NCBI GenBank assembly: GCA_023701085.1
Contig: JAMPXR010000017.1
Span: 1 to 14,615, forward strand
Length of the DNA: 14,615 nucleotides
Source of the DNA: Ramlibacter sp.
GTDB taxonomy: Bacteria; Pseudomonadota; Gammaproteobacteria; Burkholderiales; Burkholderiaceae_C
Reading direction: 5' to 3'
The number at the start of each line of letters is the position of its first letter. The first letter of the stretch is position 1. Below, in pieces: positions 4,561-12,965 of the stretch. A program made the translations under genes and the position numbers. A model generated the notes under the pieces. The model did not search any database. It was not told the origin of the DNA and was given only the letters and a program-made list of their open reading frames with translations.

Positions 4561-6546
4561 ATGCGGTACTTCGTCACCGGCGCGACCGGGTTCATCGGCA
4601 AGCGCCTGGTCAAAAAGCTGCTCGGGCGCAAGGGCTCGGTCGTGCATTTCCTGATCCGCAAGGAAAGCGAGGACAAGATCGCCGCGTTGCGCGAGTACTG
4701 GGGCGCCACCGCCGCGCGCGCCGTGCCGGTGTTCGGCGACCTCACCGCGAAGAAGCTGGGCGTCGCGTCCGAGGATTTGAAGCGGCTGAAGGGCCAGATC
4801 GACCACTTCTACCACCTCGCCGCCGTGTATGACCTGTCCGCCGACGAGGAAAGCCAGGTCACCGTCAACATCGAGGGCACGCGCAACACGGTGGAATTCG
4901 CCCGGGCCGTCGACGCCGGCCACTTCCACCATGTGTCCTCGATCGCCGCCGCGGGGCTGTACGAAGGCGTGTTCCGCGAGGACATGTTCGAGGAGGCGGA
5001 GAACTACGAGCACCCCTACTTCATGACCAAGCACGAGAGCGAGAAGATCGTGCGCAAGGAGTGCAAGGGGCCCTGGACGGTGTACCGGCCGGCGATGGTG
5101 GTGGGCGACAGCCGCACCGGCGAGATGGACAAGATCGACGGCCCCTACTATTTCTTCAAGCTGATCCAGCGCATGCGCCAGTTGCTGCCGCCGTGGATGC
5201 CGGCGGTGGGGCTGGAAGGCGGGCGCGTCAACATCGTGCCGGTGGACTTCGTGGTCGATGCGATCGATCACCTGAGCCACAAGAGCGACATCGGCGGGCG
5301 CTGCTTCCATCTGGTGGACCCGGTCGGCTACCGGGTGGGCGACGTGCTGGACATCTTCAGCCGCGCCGCGCACGCGCCCAAGATGAACCTGTTCGTCAAC
5401 GCAGCCCTGCTCGGATTCATTCCCAAGAGCGTGAAGAAGGGCCTGATGGCGGTGGCGCCGGTGCGCCGCATTCGCAATGCCGTGATGAAGGACCTGGGGC
5501 TGCCGGAAGACATCCTGTCGTTCGTGAACTACCCGACGCGCTTCGACAGCCGCGAGGCCGAGGCGGCGCTGCGGGGCTCGGGCATCGCCGTGCCCAACCT
5601 GAAGGACTACGCGTGGCGGCTGTGGGACTACTGGGAGCGCCACCTCGACCCCGACCTGCACATCGACCGCACGCTCAAGGGCACCGTGGGCGGCAAGGTG
5701 GTCCTGGTCACCGGCGGCTCCTCCGGCATCGGCCTGGCGGCCGCGCACAAGTTCGCGGAGGCCGGCGCGATCACCATCATCTGCGGCCGCGACCAGGCCA
5801 AGCTCGACGAAGCGTGCAAGGAAGCCCGGGGCAAGGGCTATCAATTCGTCGCCTACGCCGTTGACATCGCCGACATGGCCGATTGCGACCGCTTCACCCG
5901 GCTCGTGGTGGAGAACCACGGCGCGGTCGACTACCTGATCAACAACGCCGGGCGCTCGATCCGCCGCGCCATCGAGTCCAGCTACGACCGCTTCCACGAT
6001 TTCGAGCGCACCATGCAGCTCAATTACTTCGGCAGCCTGCGCGTGACCATGGGCCTGCTGCCCGCCATGGTGGCCAAGCACAAGGGGCATGTGGTCAACA
6101 TCAGCTCGATCGGCGTGCTGACCAACGCGCCGCGCTTTTCAGCCTACGTGGCCTCCAAGGCGGCGCTGGACGCCTGGACCCGCTGCGCATCCAGCGAGTT
6201 CGCCGACCAGGGCATCAGCTTCACCACGATCAACATGCCGCTGGTGCGCACCCCGATGATCGCGCCCACGCAGATCTACAAGAACGTGCCCACCATGGCG
6301 CCGGAAGAAGCGGCCGACATGATCGCGCAGGCCTGCATCTTCAAGCCGGTGCGTGTGGCCACGCGCCTGGGCATCACCGGCCAGCTGCTGCATGCCCTGG
6401 TGCCGCGGGTGGCGCAGATCGCCATGAACACGAGCTTCCGCATGTTCCCCGATTCGTCCGCCGCCAAGGGGGACAAGAGCGGCAAGCCGGCGCTGTCGCC
6501 CGAGGCGATCGCGATGCAGCAGATGATGCGGGGGATCCACTTCTAG
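4561..6546 (+). CDS. Fatty acyl-CoA reductase, alcohol-forming, two-domain SDR (Maqu_2220 type)
   Basis: A 661-residue fusion of two short-chain dehydrogenase domains. The N-terminal extended SDR (about 1-365) starts with the nucleotide-binding motif TGATGFIG (6-13), with Ser126/Ser127 and Tyr153-x3-Lys157 as likely catalytic residues. The C-terminal classical SDR (about 378-610) has TGGSSGIG (384-391), NNAG, Ser516, Tyr529 and Lys533. From memory the sequence matches the Marinobacter Maqu_2220 fatty acyl-CoA reductase along its full length, in blocks such as HLAAVYD, HHVSSIAAAGL, FREDMFEEAE, MDKIDGPYYFFK, NIVPVDFVVDA, LNYFGS and APRFSAYVASK. That enzyme reduces fatty acyl-CoA via aldehyde to fatty alcohol with NADPH. 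The alcohol is the substrate of WS/DGAT, whose gene end is at 2-373. It has a strong ribosome site, a long structured leader and a divergent phasin. Its stop codon overlaps that of the convergent TolC-type gene. A different SDR substrate is unlikely given the co-linear match. Confidence 0.92.
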   Translation: MRYFVTGATGFIGKRLVKKLLGRKGSVVHFLIRKESEDKIAALREYWGATAARAVPVFGDLTAKKLGVASEDLKRLKGQIDHFYHLAAVYDLSADEESQVTVNIEGTRNTVEFARAVDAGHFHHVSSIAAAGLYEGVFREDMFEEAENYEHPYFMTKHESEKIVRKECKGPWTVYRPAMVVGDSRTGEMDKIDGPYYFFKLIQRMRQLLPPWMPAVGLEGGRVNIVPVDFVVDAIDHLSHKSDIGGRCFHLVDPVGYRVGDVLDIFSRAAHAPKMNLFVNAALLGFIPKSVKKGLMAVAPVRRIRNAVMKDLGLPEDILSFVNYPTRFDSREAEAALRGSGIAVPNLKDYAWRLWDYWERHLDPDLHIDRTLKGTVGGKVVLVTGGSSGIGLAAAHKFAEAGAITIICGRDQAKLDEACKEARGKGYQFVAYAVDIADMADCDRFTRLVVENHGAVDYLINNAGRSIRRAIESSYDRFHDFERTMQLNYFGSLRVTMGLLPAMVAKHKGHVVNISSIGVLTNAPRFSAYVASKAALDAWTRCASSEFADQGISFTTINMPLVRTPMIAPTQIYKNVPTMAPEEAADMIAQACIFKPVRVATRLGITGQLLHALVPRVAQIAMNTSFRMFPDSSAAKGDKSGKPALSPEAIAMQQMMRGIHF

Positions 6547-7892
6547 CGCGCCAGGTAGCCGTTGATCTCGTCGATCGTCTCCTGCTTGGGCCCGCCCGCG
6601 AGCGCCTGCAGGCGCACGCGCGACATCAGGTAGACGTAACGCGCCTGCGCCAGGTCGCGCAGCGCGCCCGCTTTCTGCTGTTCGGCGTTCAAGGTATCGA
6701 CCAGCGTGCGGCTGCCGGCCTCGTAGGAGCGGCGGTTGGAAATCACCGCCTGGTCGGCCGACCGGACCGCCTGCTCCAGCGCCTTGATTTTCAGCACCCC
6801 TTCGGTGATGCCCCGGAATTCGCGGTGGACGCGCACGCCCAGGTCGCGCCGCAAGGCCTCGAGCGACTCCTCGATGCGCTGGCGTTCGGCCAGCGCCTGC
6901 CGCACCAGCGAGCTGGTGTAGCCGCCGGAGAAAAGGGGCACGTTCAGCTGCAGGCCGACCGCCCGGTTGGTGTAGCGCGTATCGACCGTCGTGACGCTGT
7001 CGCTTTCATTGCGCGACCACTGCGCGATCGCATCCAGTGTCGGATGATGGCCGGCGCCCGCTTTTTCCACTTCCCACCGGGCCGCTTCGAGCTGCGCCTT
7101 GGATGACTGGATCTCGGGGCTGTTCTGTTCGGCGCGCAGGGTCCAGTCTTCGACGCGATCGGGGTCGGGCGCCCGCAGCCGCAGCTTGGCCGGATCCAGC
7201 CCGGCCAGGCTTTCGATCGGCTGGTTGACCAGGGCCTGCAGCTGGCGCCGGGTGAAGTCGACGTTTTGCCGGGCCTCGAGTTCCTGGGCGGCGTTCAGGT
7301 CCAGGGCCGCCTGCGCTTCGTCGATGTCCGTGCGCGTTCCCGCGCCGGCGCTCAGGCGCTTGCGCGCGGCGTCCAGCTGCGTCGCGTAGGCCGTCTTCTG
7401 GGCGAGCACCAGGGCCAGATGTTCCCGTGTGAGCAGCGCCTCGAAATAGGCGCCGGCGACGCGCACACCCAGGTTCTGGACATTGCGCTCCAGCGTCGCG
7501 TCGGCTTCCTCGACCTGCGCCTGGGCCTGCTCATAGTCGGCCCTCTGGTACTTGCGATAGATCGGCTGGCGCAGCGTCAGCGACTGGGTGCCGCTCATGT
7601 ATTCCTGCCCGGTCGTGACGGCCTGCCCGAACAGGTTGGGCGCCGTGCGGTCCAGGTTGTTCCTGAAGCGCGTGAAGCTGGCCGACAAGTTGGGCAGCAG
7701 TTGCGCGCGCGCCTGGGGCAGGCGCTCGCGCCGCGCCTGCGCGGCCGCACGCGCCGCGCGAATCGTCGAGTCCTGCTCCAGCGCCGCTTGGTAGGCCTGG
7801 GACAGGTCCATTCCCCAGGAGGGCGGGCTGGCGCAGGCCAGCGCGCCGGCCAGCGCCAGCCGCGGCCAATCGTGGGCAAGACGTCGCGGCAT
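6543..7892 (-). CDS. TolC family outer membrane channel of a type I secretion system
   Basis: A 449-residue outer membrane efflux protein. A signal peptide is evident: a basic start (MPRRLAHDWPR), a hydrophobic core LALAGALACA, and probable cleavage near residue 27. The mature part begins MDLSQAYQAALEQD, the usual start of TolC proteins (Leu-x-x-Ala-Tyr-x-x-Ala-Leu). Two repeated helical/strand units follow, each with long periplasmic helices. It forms the trimeric exit duct through the outer membrane that docks on the HlyD adaptor. The start lies 3 bp after the adaptor stop, with AGAGGAA upstream inside the adaptor's last codons. It is the last gene of the exporter operon. No separate terminator is visible, and its stop (6543-6545) shares the CTAG with the stop of the convergent acyl-CoA reductase. 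The length is normal for type I partners. Confidence 0.93.
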   Translation of the reverse strand: MPRRLAHDWPRLALAGALACASPPSWGMDLSQAYQAALEQDSTIRAARAAAQARRERLPQARAQLLPNLSASFTRFRNNLDRTAPNLFGQAVTTGQEYMSGTQSLTLRQPIYRKYQRADYEQAQAQVEEADATLERNVQNLGVRVAGAYFEALLTREHLALVLAQKTAYATQLDAARKRLSAGAGTRTDIDEAQAALDLNAAQELEARQNVDFTRRQLQALVNQPIESLAGLDPAKLRLRAPDPDRVEDWTLRAEQNSPEIQSSKAQLEAARWEVEKAGAGHHPTLDAIAQWSRNESDSVTTVDTRYTNRAVGLQLNVPLFSGGYTSSLVRQALAERQRIEESLEALRRDLGVRVHREFRGITEGVLKIKALEQAVRSADQAVISNRRSYEAGSRTLVDTLNAEQQKAGALRDLAQARYVYLMSRVRLQALAGGPKQETIDEINGYLAR

Positions 7893-7895
7893 GGC

Positions 7896-9293
7896 TCATT
7901 CCTCTTTCATCGAGGCTGCGACGCGCCGGGTCAGCGGGTACAGCATGTAGGTGAGCAGGGAACGCTGGCCGGTCCTGAAGACGACTTCCACCGGCATGCC
8001 GGGCTGCAGCTGGCGCTGGCCGAGTTCCTGCATGCCCTGCGGCGTCACGGCCACCCGGGCCAGGTAGTAGGCGACGTTCGTGCCGGGTTCGGTCAGCAGG
8101 TCGCCCGAGACGGAAATCACCTTGCCGTCCACCACCAGTTGCGGTGAACGCGCGAATGCGTTGAAGCGCACGTCCACCGGCAACCCGGCATGCACCCGGT
8201 CGATGAACTGCGGCATGACCCGCGCCTCCAGCAGCAGCGGTTCGCCCTCGGGCACGATGTCCATCAGCTTTTGTCCCTGGGCGATCACGCCGCCCACCGA
8301 CTGCACGGCGAGTCCGACCACCTGGCCGGCAGCGGGCGCCTTGATGTCGGTGCGGCCGAGTTCGTCCTGCAGCGCGCGGAACTTCTCGGCATCGGCCAGC
8401 ACCTCGCGGCTGACTTCGGCCAGCTGCGAGTCGATTTCCTTGCGGTATTCCTGCTGGCGCGAGACATGGCGCTGGCGCAGTTCCAGCACGGCGCGCTGGG
8501 CGCGCACCGTGTTGCCCGTCAACTCGGCGATGGACGTGCTGGACTCCGCGACCATGCGCTCCAGTTCCAGCTGCCGGTTGCGTGGCGCGTAGCCTTCCTG
8601 GACCAGGCCGCGCGTGTTGGCGAGTTCCTCGTTGATCGAGGCCGCCTGGCTGCGCCGGCTGGCCAGCATCTGGGTGTAGGCCTGGATCAGGCCCTCCTGG
8701 CCGTGGATGCTTTCCTGGATCGACTGCAGGTCGGCGCGCAATGCCGAGCGGCGGGACTGCAGCAGTTGCTCCTGGGTTGACATCTGCTGGCGGATCAACG
8801 GATCCTGGGCCGCGGCCTCCAGGTCGGGGTGCCAGCGGATGGCGGAGGGTCCCGACTGCTCGGCCAGCAGCCGCGCCTGCATGGCGCGCAGGCCGAGGTA
8901 GCGCTGCCGCACGGCCTCGAAGTTCGCCTTCGCCGCGGCGTCGTCCAGCTTCACCAGCAATTGGCCCTCATGGACCCGGCTGCCCTCGCGCACCAGCACT
9001 TCCTTGACCAGTCCGCCCGCCAGGTGCTGCACCGGCTTGCGTTTGGTGTCTATGGCCACCATGCCGTGGGCGGGCACGCCTTCGTCCAGCGGCGCGAACG
9101 CGGCCCACAACAGCAGGACCGCCAGTCCCAGGCCCAGGGCCCACCCTCCGATCCGCGCGGCACGGCCGTTGGCCGGGACCTCGAGGCCGCCGGCCGGCCC
9201 GCTTGGGTCCTCCCCGGCTCGTGCCGGCACCGAAGCAAGGGGTTTGAGTGTTTGAGGTTGGGCCATGGCGGACTCGTGAAAGACGTGGCTCAC
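7896..9293 (-). CDS. HlyD family type I secretion periplasmic adaptor
   Basis: A 465-residue membrane fusion protein linking the ABC transporter to the outer membrane channel. It has a short cytoplasmic N-terminus, one transmembrane segment (about residues 49-67, GGWALGLGLAVLLLWAAFA), a lipoyl-like half-motif (about 78-118), a long coiled-coil hairpin (about 120-320), the second lipoyl half (TDIKAPAAGQVVGL) and a beta-barrel region. It ends with the type I adaptor signature GMPVEVVFRTGQRSLLTYML and PLTRRV. Start choice: GTG 9293 overlaps the stop of the upstream ABC gene as GTGA, which suggests coupled translation. ATG 9266 (MAQPQTLKPL) is nine codons shorter and equally acceptable. Neither has a strong Shine-Dalgarno sequence. 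The family (HlyD/PrtE/RsaE) exports proteins with a C-terminal, uncleaved signal. Confidence 0.93.
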   Translation of the reverse strand: MSHVFHESAMAQPQTLKPLASVPARAGEDPSGPAGGLEVPANGRAARIGGWALGLGLAVLLLWAAFAPLDEGVPAHGMVAIDTKRKPVQHLAGGLVKEVLVREGSRVHEGQLLVKLDDAAAKANFEAVRQRYLGLRAMQARLLAEQSGPSAIRWHPDLEAAAQDPLIRQQMSTQEQLLQSRRSALRADLQSIQESIHGQEGLIQAYTQMLASRRSQAASINEELANTRGLVQEGYAPRNRQLELERMVAESSTSIAELTGNTVRAQRAVLELRQRHVSRQQEYRKEIDSQLAEVSREVLADAEKFRALQDELGRTDIKAPAAGQVVGLAVQSVGGVIAQGQKLMDIVPEGEPLLLEARVMPQFIDRVHAGLPVDVRFNAFARSPQLVVDGKVISVSGDLLTEPGTNVAYYLARVAVTPQGMQELGQRQLQPGMPVEVVFRTGQRSLLTYMLYPLTRRVAASMKEE

Positions 9294-11008
9294 GCCGGCT
9301 CGGTGGCGGCGGCGACGGCCGCGGGCTGCCTCGGGCGAAGCAATGCCAGGACTTCATCGCGCGGACCGTCGGCGCGCACCCGCCCGTCGCGCAGAACCAG
9401 CAGCCGGTCCGCGGCGGCCATGACGGCGGGGCGGTGCGTGATCAGCAGCACGGTCCTGCCCTGTCGCCTGAGCTCACCCACGGTGCGCACCAGCGCCTCC
9501 TCGCCCGCGTCGTCGAGGTTGGCATCGGGCTCGTCCAGCACCAGCAGGGCCGGCCCGCCGTAAAGCGCGCGGGCCAGGCCGATGCGCTGGCGTTGGCCGC
9601 CGGACAGCAGGGCGCCGGCTTCGCCGATCTGCGTGTCGTATCCCTTGGGAAGGCGCAGGATGGTCTCGTGCAGGCCGGTGCAGCGCGTCGCTTCGATGAC
9701 CTTGCCGGAATCGATTTCGCCGAAGCGGGCGATGTTTTCCGCGATGCTTCCCTCGAACAGCTCGATGTCCTGGGGCAGGTAGCCCAGGTGCGGACCGAGC
9801 TCGATGCGGTTCCAGCCGTCGATCGGCAGGTCATCGAGCAGCACCTGTCCGGACAGGTCCGGCCAGATACCCATCATGCAGCGCGCCAGGGTCGACTTGC
9901 CCGAGCCCGAGGGCCCGAGCACCACCGTGGCCGTGCCGGGCGCGAGCGACAGGGTGACGCCCTTGAGGATGGGCTCGGCGCGCCCGGGCGCGGTGGCCAC
10001 GACGCCGGTCAGGCTGATGCGCCCCGTGGGAGGGACGCGGGGCAGCGCGGCGTCGCGCTCGGGGTAGCGCGCCAGCAGCGCCTCCAGCCGCGCGAACGCC
10101 GCGCGCGCGCCGAGGAAGGCGCGCCAGACGCTGACCATCTGGTCGATCGGCGCCAGCGCCCGTGTCATCAGCACGGTGGCCGCGATCATCGCGCCCACCG
10201 AGAGCTGTCCCTGGATCACCAGCAGCGCGCCCACGGCCAGCGCGAGCGACTGCTGGCTGTAGCGGATGAACTTGCTCCATGCGCTGATCCGGTGCGTGAT
10301 GCCCTGCGCCCGCGCGCCCAGGGCCAGGCTGTGCTGCTGGCGCTCCTGCCAGCGTGCTTGCAGGTTCGCTATCATGCCCATGGCCTCCAGGACTTCCGCA
10401 TTGCGCAGCTTGCCCCACAGGTAGGCTGTCACCTCGCTGGCCGCCTTGGAGGCAGCCTCCGACGGCGCCACCGCGCGGCGGTGGCCGAACCAGGCCAGAG
10501 CGGCCTGGACCAGCGCGAAGGCGACGGCCAGCCCTCCGAGCACCGGATGCAGGAAGAACATCACGCCGATGTAGATCGGCGCCCAGGGCGCATCGAAGAA
10601 GGCGAAGATGCCGTTGCCGGTGAGGAATTGGCGGATCTGCAGAAGATCCCCGAACGCGCGGCTGGGACTGGCGCTGGCCTGGCTCAGATACGCGCTGAAA
10701 CTCGCATTGAACACACGGGTGCCCACCAGGGCGTCGAAACGCAGTCCGGCGCCCACCAGAAGCCGGGAGCGGACCCACTCGGACGCCGCCATCAGGCCCA
10801 GCAGCATCAGCGTGATCAGCGACACCGCCAGCAGCGTCAATTCGCTCTGGCTGACCAGCACGCGGTCGAAGATCTGGAGCATGTAGATCGTCGGCGCCAG
10901 CATCAGCAGGTTGGCCGCGAAGCTGAACAGCCCCACGACCAGGAATTCACGGCGAAACGTCCACAGCGTCATCCGCAGCTCGCCGGGCGCGTGGTGATCG
11001 GTCTTCAT
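9290..11008 (-). CDS. Type I secretion ABC transporter/permease, PrtD type (second of tandem pair)
   Basis: A 572-residue half-transporter with an N-terminal membrane domain (about 20-300, several hydrophobic helices, with the PTIYMLQIFDRVL start typical of PrtD/RsaD proteins) and a C-terminal ATPase domain. ATPase motifs are intact: Walker A GPSGSGKST (365-373), Q-loop Gln413, signature LSGGQRQR (468-475), Walker B LLVLDEP with Glu493, and switch His525. No N-terminal peptidase C39 or C39-like domain is present, which fits PrtD rather than HlyB-type exporters. It begins 18 bp after the first transporter gene and overlaps the adaptor gene by 4 bp. An internal ATG at codon 13 is an alternative start. 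With its neighbour it may form a heterodimer that powers export of an unlinked substrate. Confidence 0.93.
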   Translation of the reverse strand: MKTDHHAPGELRMTLWTFRREFLVVGLFSFAANLLMLAPTIYMLQIFDRVLVSQSELTLLAVSLITLMLLGLMAASEWVRSRLLVGAGLRFDALVGTRVFNASFSAYLSQASASPSRAFGDLLQIRQFLTGNGIFAFFDAPWAPIYIGVMFFLHPVLGGLAVAFALVQAALAWFGHRRAVAPSEAASKAASEVTAYLWGKLRNAEVLEAMGMIANLQARWQERQQHSLALGARAQGITHRISAWSKFIRYSQQSLALAVGALLVIQGQLSVGAMIAATVLMTRALAPIDQMVSVWRAFLGARAAFARLEALLARYPERDAALPRVPPTGRISLTGVVATAPGRAEPILKGVTLSLAPGTATVVLGPSGSGKSTLARCMMGIWPDLSGQVLLDDLPIDGWNRIELGPHLGYLPQDIELFEGSIAENIARFGEIDSGKVIEATRCTGLHETILRLPKGYDTQIGEAGALLSGGQRQRIGLARALYGGPALLVLDEPDANLDDAGEEALVRTVGELRRQGRTVLLITHRPAVMAAADRLLVLRDGRVRADGPRDEVLALLRPRQPAAVAAATEPA

Positions 11009-11026
11009 GCCGTGCTCGGATGCCGT

Positions 11027-12787
11027 TCAAGCCGCGGGGGCCGCGCGGCCAGGATGGCCGATCCGGAGGGGGACCTGCAGCGGCTGCGCGCGCGCCTGTT
11101 CCCGGTTCTTCTTCAGGGTCGCCAGCACTTCATCCGGCGGACCGAACGCCTGCGCCGTGCCATCGCGCAGCACCAGCAGCTTGTCGGCCACCGCCAGCAC
11201 AGCGGTGCGGTGGGTCATCACGACGGAAGTGGTGCCGCGCGCCTTCAGCGCCTTCAGGGCCGCCGCCAGCGCCGCGTCCCCGGCTTCGTCGAGGCTGGAA
11301 TTGGGCTCGTCCAGCACCACGAACACCGGATGACCGTAGAGGGCGCGCGCCAGCGCGACGCGCTGGCGCTGGCCGCCGGAGAGAATGGCACCCTCGCGGC
11401 CGACCGGGCTGTCATAGCCTTGCGGCAGGCCGAGGATGTACTCGTGCAAGCCGACCGCCTTGGCGGCCGCTTCGACCTTGGCGATGTCGATGGCGCCGAA
11501 ACGCGCGATGTTTTCCGCCAGCGTTCCATCGATCAGTTCCACGCCCTGCGGCAGGTAGCCCAGGTGCGGACCGAGTTCGGCTTTGTCCCAGGTGTGAACG
11601 TCCGCGCCATCGAGCCGGACCTTGCCGGCCGCCGCCGGCCACAGGCCCACCAGCAGGCGCGCCAGGGTGGTCTTGCCGGCCGCCGAAGGGCCGACCACCA
11701 CCAGTATTTCGCCCGGCTGCAGGGCAAACGCGATCCCTTTGAGGATCGCCGCCTGCGAGCCCGGCGCGCTTGCCGTCAGGTGCTCGACCCGCAGCGCCCC
11801 GCGCGGCGGCGGCAAGGGCATGGCCTCGGGCGCGGGCGGGACCGACGCGAGCAAGGCATCGAGCCGCTCCCAGGCCGCGCGCAGGCCCACCACGCTGCGC
11901 CATTGAGCGACGACCAGCACCAGCGGCGCCAGCATGCGCCCGCCCAGGATGGAGCCGACCACCATCATGGCGCTGCCGCCATGGAACTGCCCGTGCAGGA
12001 TCAGCCAGGCGCCCAGGCCCAGCAGCAACGAGCCCATGACGATCTGGAGCAGCCTGGAGATCGACTGGTACACGCCCGCGCGATGGGAGGCGAGCGTCTG
12101 CAGACCGAGGAACTCGCGCTGTCTTTTCATCCAGCGCGCGTGGATGTCGCGCAGCATGCCCATCGCCTCGATCACCTGCGCGTTGCGCAGCGATGCGTCG
12201 GCATACTGCTGCGCCGCGATGGCCGTCCGGTTGGCGGCCATCAGCGGCCGTCCGGTGCCGCGCTCATTGAGCCAGCCGATCCCCGCCTGCGCCAGCGCCC
12301 CCACGACGGCCGACCCGCCCAGCACCGGGCTGATGGCGAACAGCAGCACCAGGCAGATCAGCGCGACCGGCAGCTCCATCAGCGCGAGCAGCGCCGGCGA
12401 ATAGAGGAACTCGCGCACCGTCCGCAGATCGTTCATGGGCTGCGCCGATCCGCCCGGCAGGTGCCTCAGGTGGGCGCGGAAGACGGCCTCGAACACGCGC
12501 GCGCCCAGGCGTTTTTCCAGCGCCAGGCTCGCCTCGTGCATGATTTCGCCGCGCGCCCATTCGAGCACTTCCATCAGCACGAACGCGGCCAGCACGATGA
12601 AGGTGAGCATCGCCAGCGTCATGTGACTGCGGCTGTTCACCACGCGGTCGTAGATCTCCAGCATGTACCCGGCGGGCGCCAGCACGAGCAGGCTGGAAAA
12701 CAAGCTGAACCATGCGGCGCGGACGAACCAGGGCCGCAATGCCGTGACGGCCTCGCGCAGCTCCGATGCGGGTTTCGAGGGACTCAT
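11027..12787 (-). CDS. Type I secretion ABC transporter/permease, PrtD type (first of tandem pair)
   Basis: A 586-residue paralogue of the next gene, with the same layout. The membrane domain spans about residues 20-300 (PAGYMLEIYDRVV near the start), followed by an ATPase domain. Motifs: Walker A GPSAAGKTT (366-374), Gln414 in YLPQ, signature LSGGQRQR (469-476), Walker B VFVVLDEP with Glu494, and His526. Both nucleotide sites in a heterodimer would therefore look catalytic, unlike the many heterodimeric exporters in which one site is degenerate. It is the first gene of the exporter operon, so the operon promoter should lie in 12788-12965. The C-terminus carries an Arg/Gln/Pro-rich tail of about 30 residues. 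The two proteins share long blocks such as GPHLGYLPQ and AENIARFG, which point to an old duplication. Confidence 0.93.
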   Translation of the reverse strand: MSPSKPASELREAVTALRPWFVRAAWFSLFSSLLVLAPAGYMLEIYDRVVNSRSHMTLAMLTFIVLAAFVLMEVLEWARGEIMHEASLALEKRLGARVFEAVFRAHLRHLPGGSAQPMNDLRTVREFLYSPALLALMELPVALICLVLLFAISPVLGGSAVVGALAQAGIGWLNERGTGRPLMAANRTAIAAQQYADASLRNAQVIEAMGMLRDIHARWMKRQREFLGLQTLASHRAGVYQSISRLLQIVMGSLLLGLGAWLILHGQFHGGSAMMVVGSILGGRMLAPLVLVVAQWRSVVGLRAAWERLDALLASVPPAPEAMPLPPPRGALRVEHLTASAPGSQAAILKGIAFALQPGEILVVVGPSAAGKTTLARLLVGLWPAAAGKVRLDGADVHTWDKAELGPHLGYLPQGVELIDGTLAENIARFGAIDIAKVEAAAKAVGLHEYILGLPQGYDSPVGREGAILSGGQRQRVALARALYGHPVFVVLDEPNSSLDEAGDAALAAALKALKARGTTSVVMTHRTAVLAVADKLLVLRDGTAQAFGPPDEVLATLKKNREQARAQPLQVPLRIGHPGRAAPAA

Positions 12788-12965
12788 AACCTGCTGTTAC
12801 CAGGATAGTCGGCTATTTACGCGCAAGCAGCAAATCGTAATACGAGTGCGCATCAAAATAACTCATCAGTTTCCGCGCAGGCCGCCGCGAAGGCAGCCCG
12901 GGCGGGCCGTCGACGCGACGATGCGACAATTCGGTCCCCGCTGTTGGAAATGCGGCGGGCCCCTG
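12788..12965. promoter_or_regulatory. Divergent promoter region between exporter operon and rmlD
   Basis: This 178-bp gap between divergent genes is notably more AT-rich at 12800-12870 than its surroundings. It carries a perfect palindrome TCGTA-A-TACGA (12835-12845). A weak plus-strand promoter candidate is TTTACG (12816-12821), 16 bp, TAATAC (12838-12843). No convincing minus-strand -35/-10 pair was found. The rest (12871-12965) is GC-rich with no clear signal. Confidence 0.4.

Noticed and set aside
4540..6090. Minus-strand open frame of about 516 codons
   Set aside because: It is the shadow of the acyl-CoA reductase; its composition is His/Val/Ala-rich with no recognisable fold and no ribosome site.
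9248..12808. Very long plus-strand open frame (about 1,186 codons) opposite the exporter genes
   Set aside because: It is antisense to two ABC transporters with intact motifs, is rich in Arg/Gln/His/Ala with no domain, and is a common artefact of high-GC codon bias.
12663..12965. Upstream extension of the rmlD frame into the first ABC gene
   Set aside because: The extra residues have no RmlD similarity and overlap the start of the divergent ABC gene; the match to RmlD begins at about 12978.
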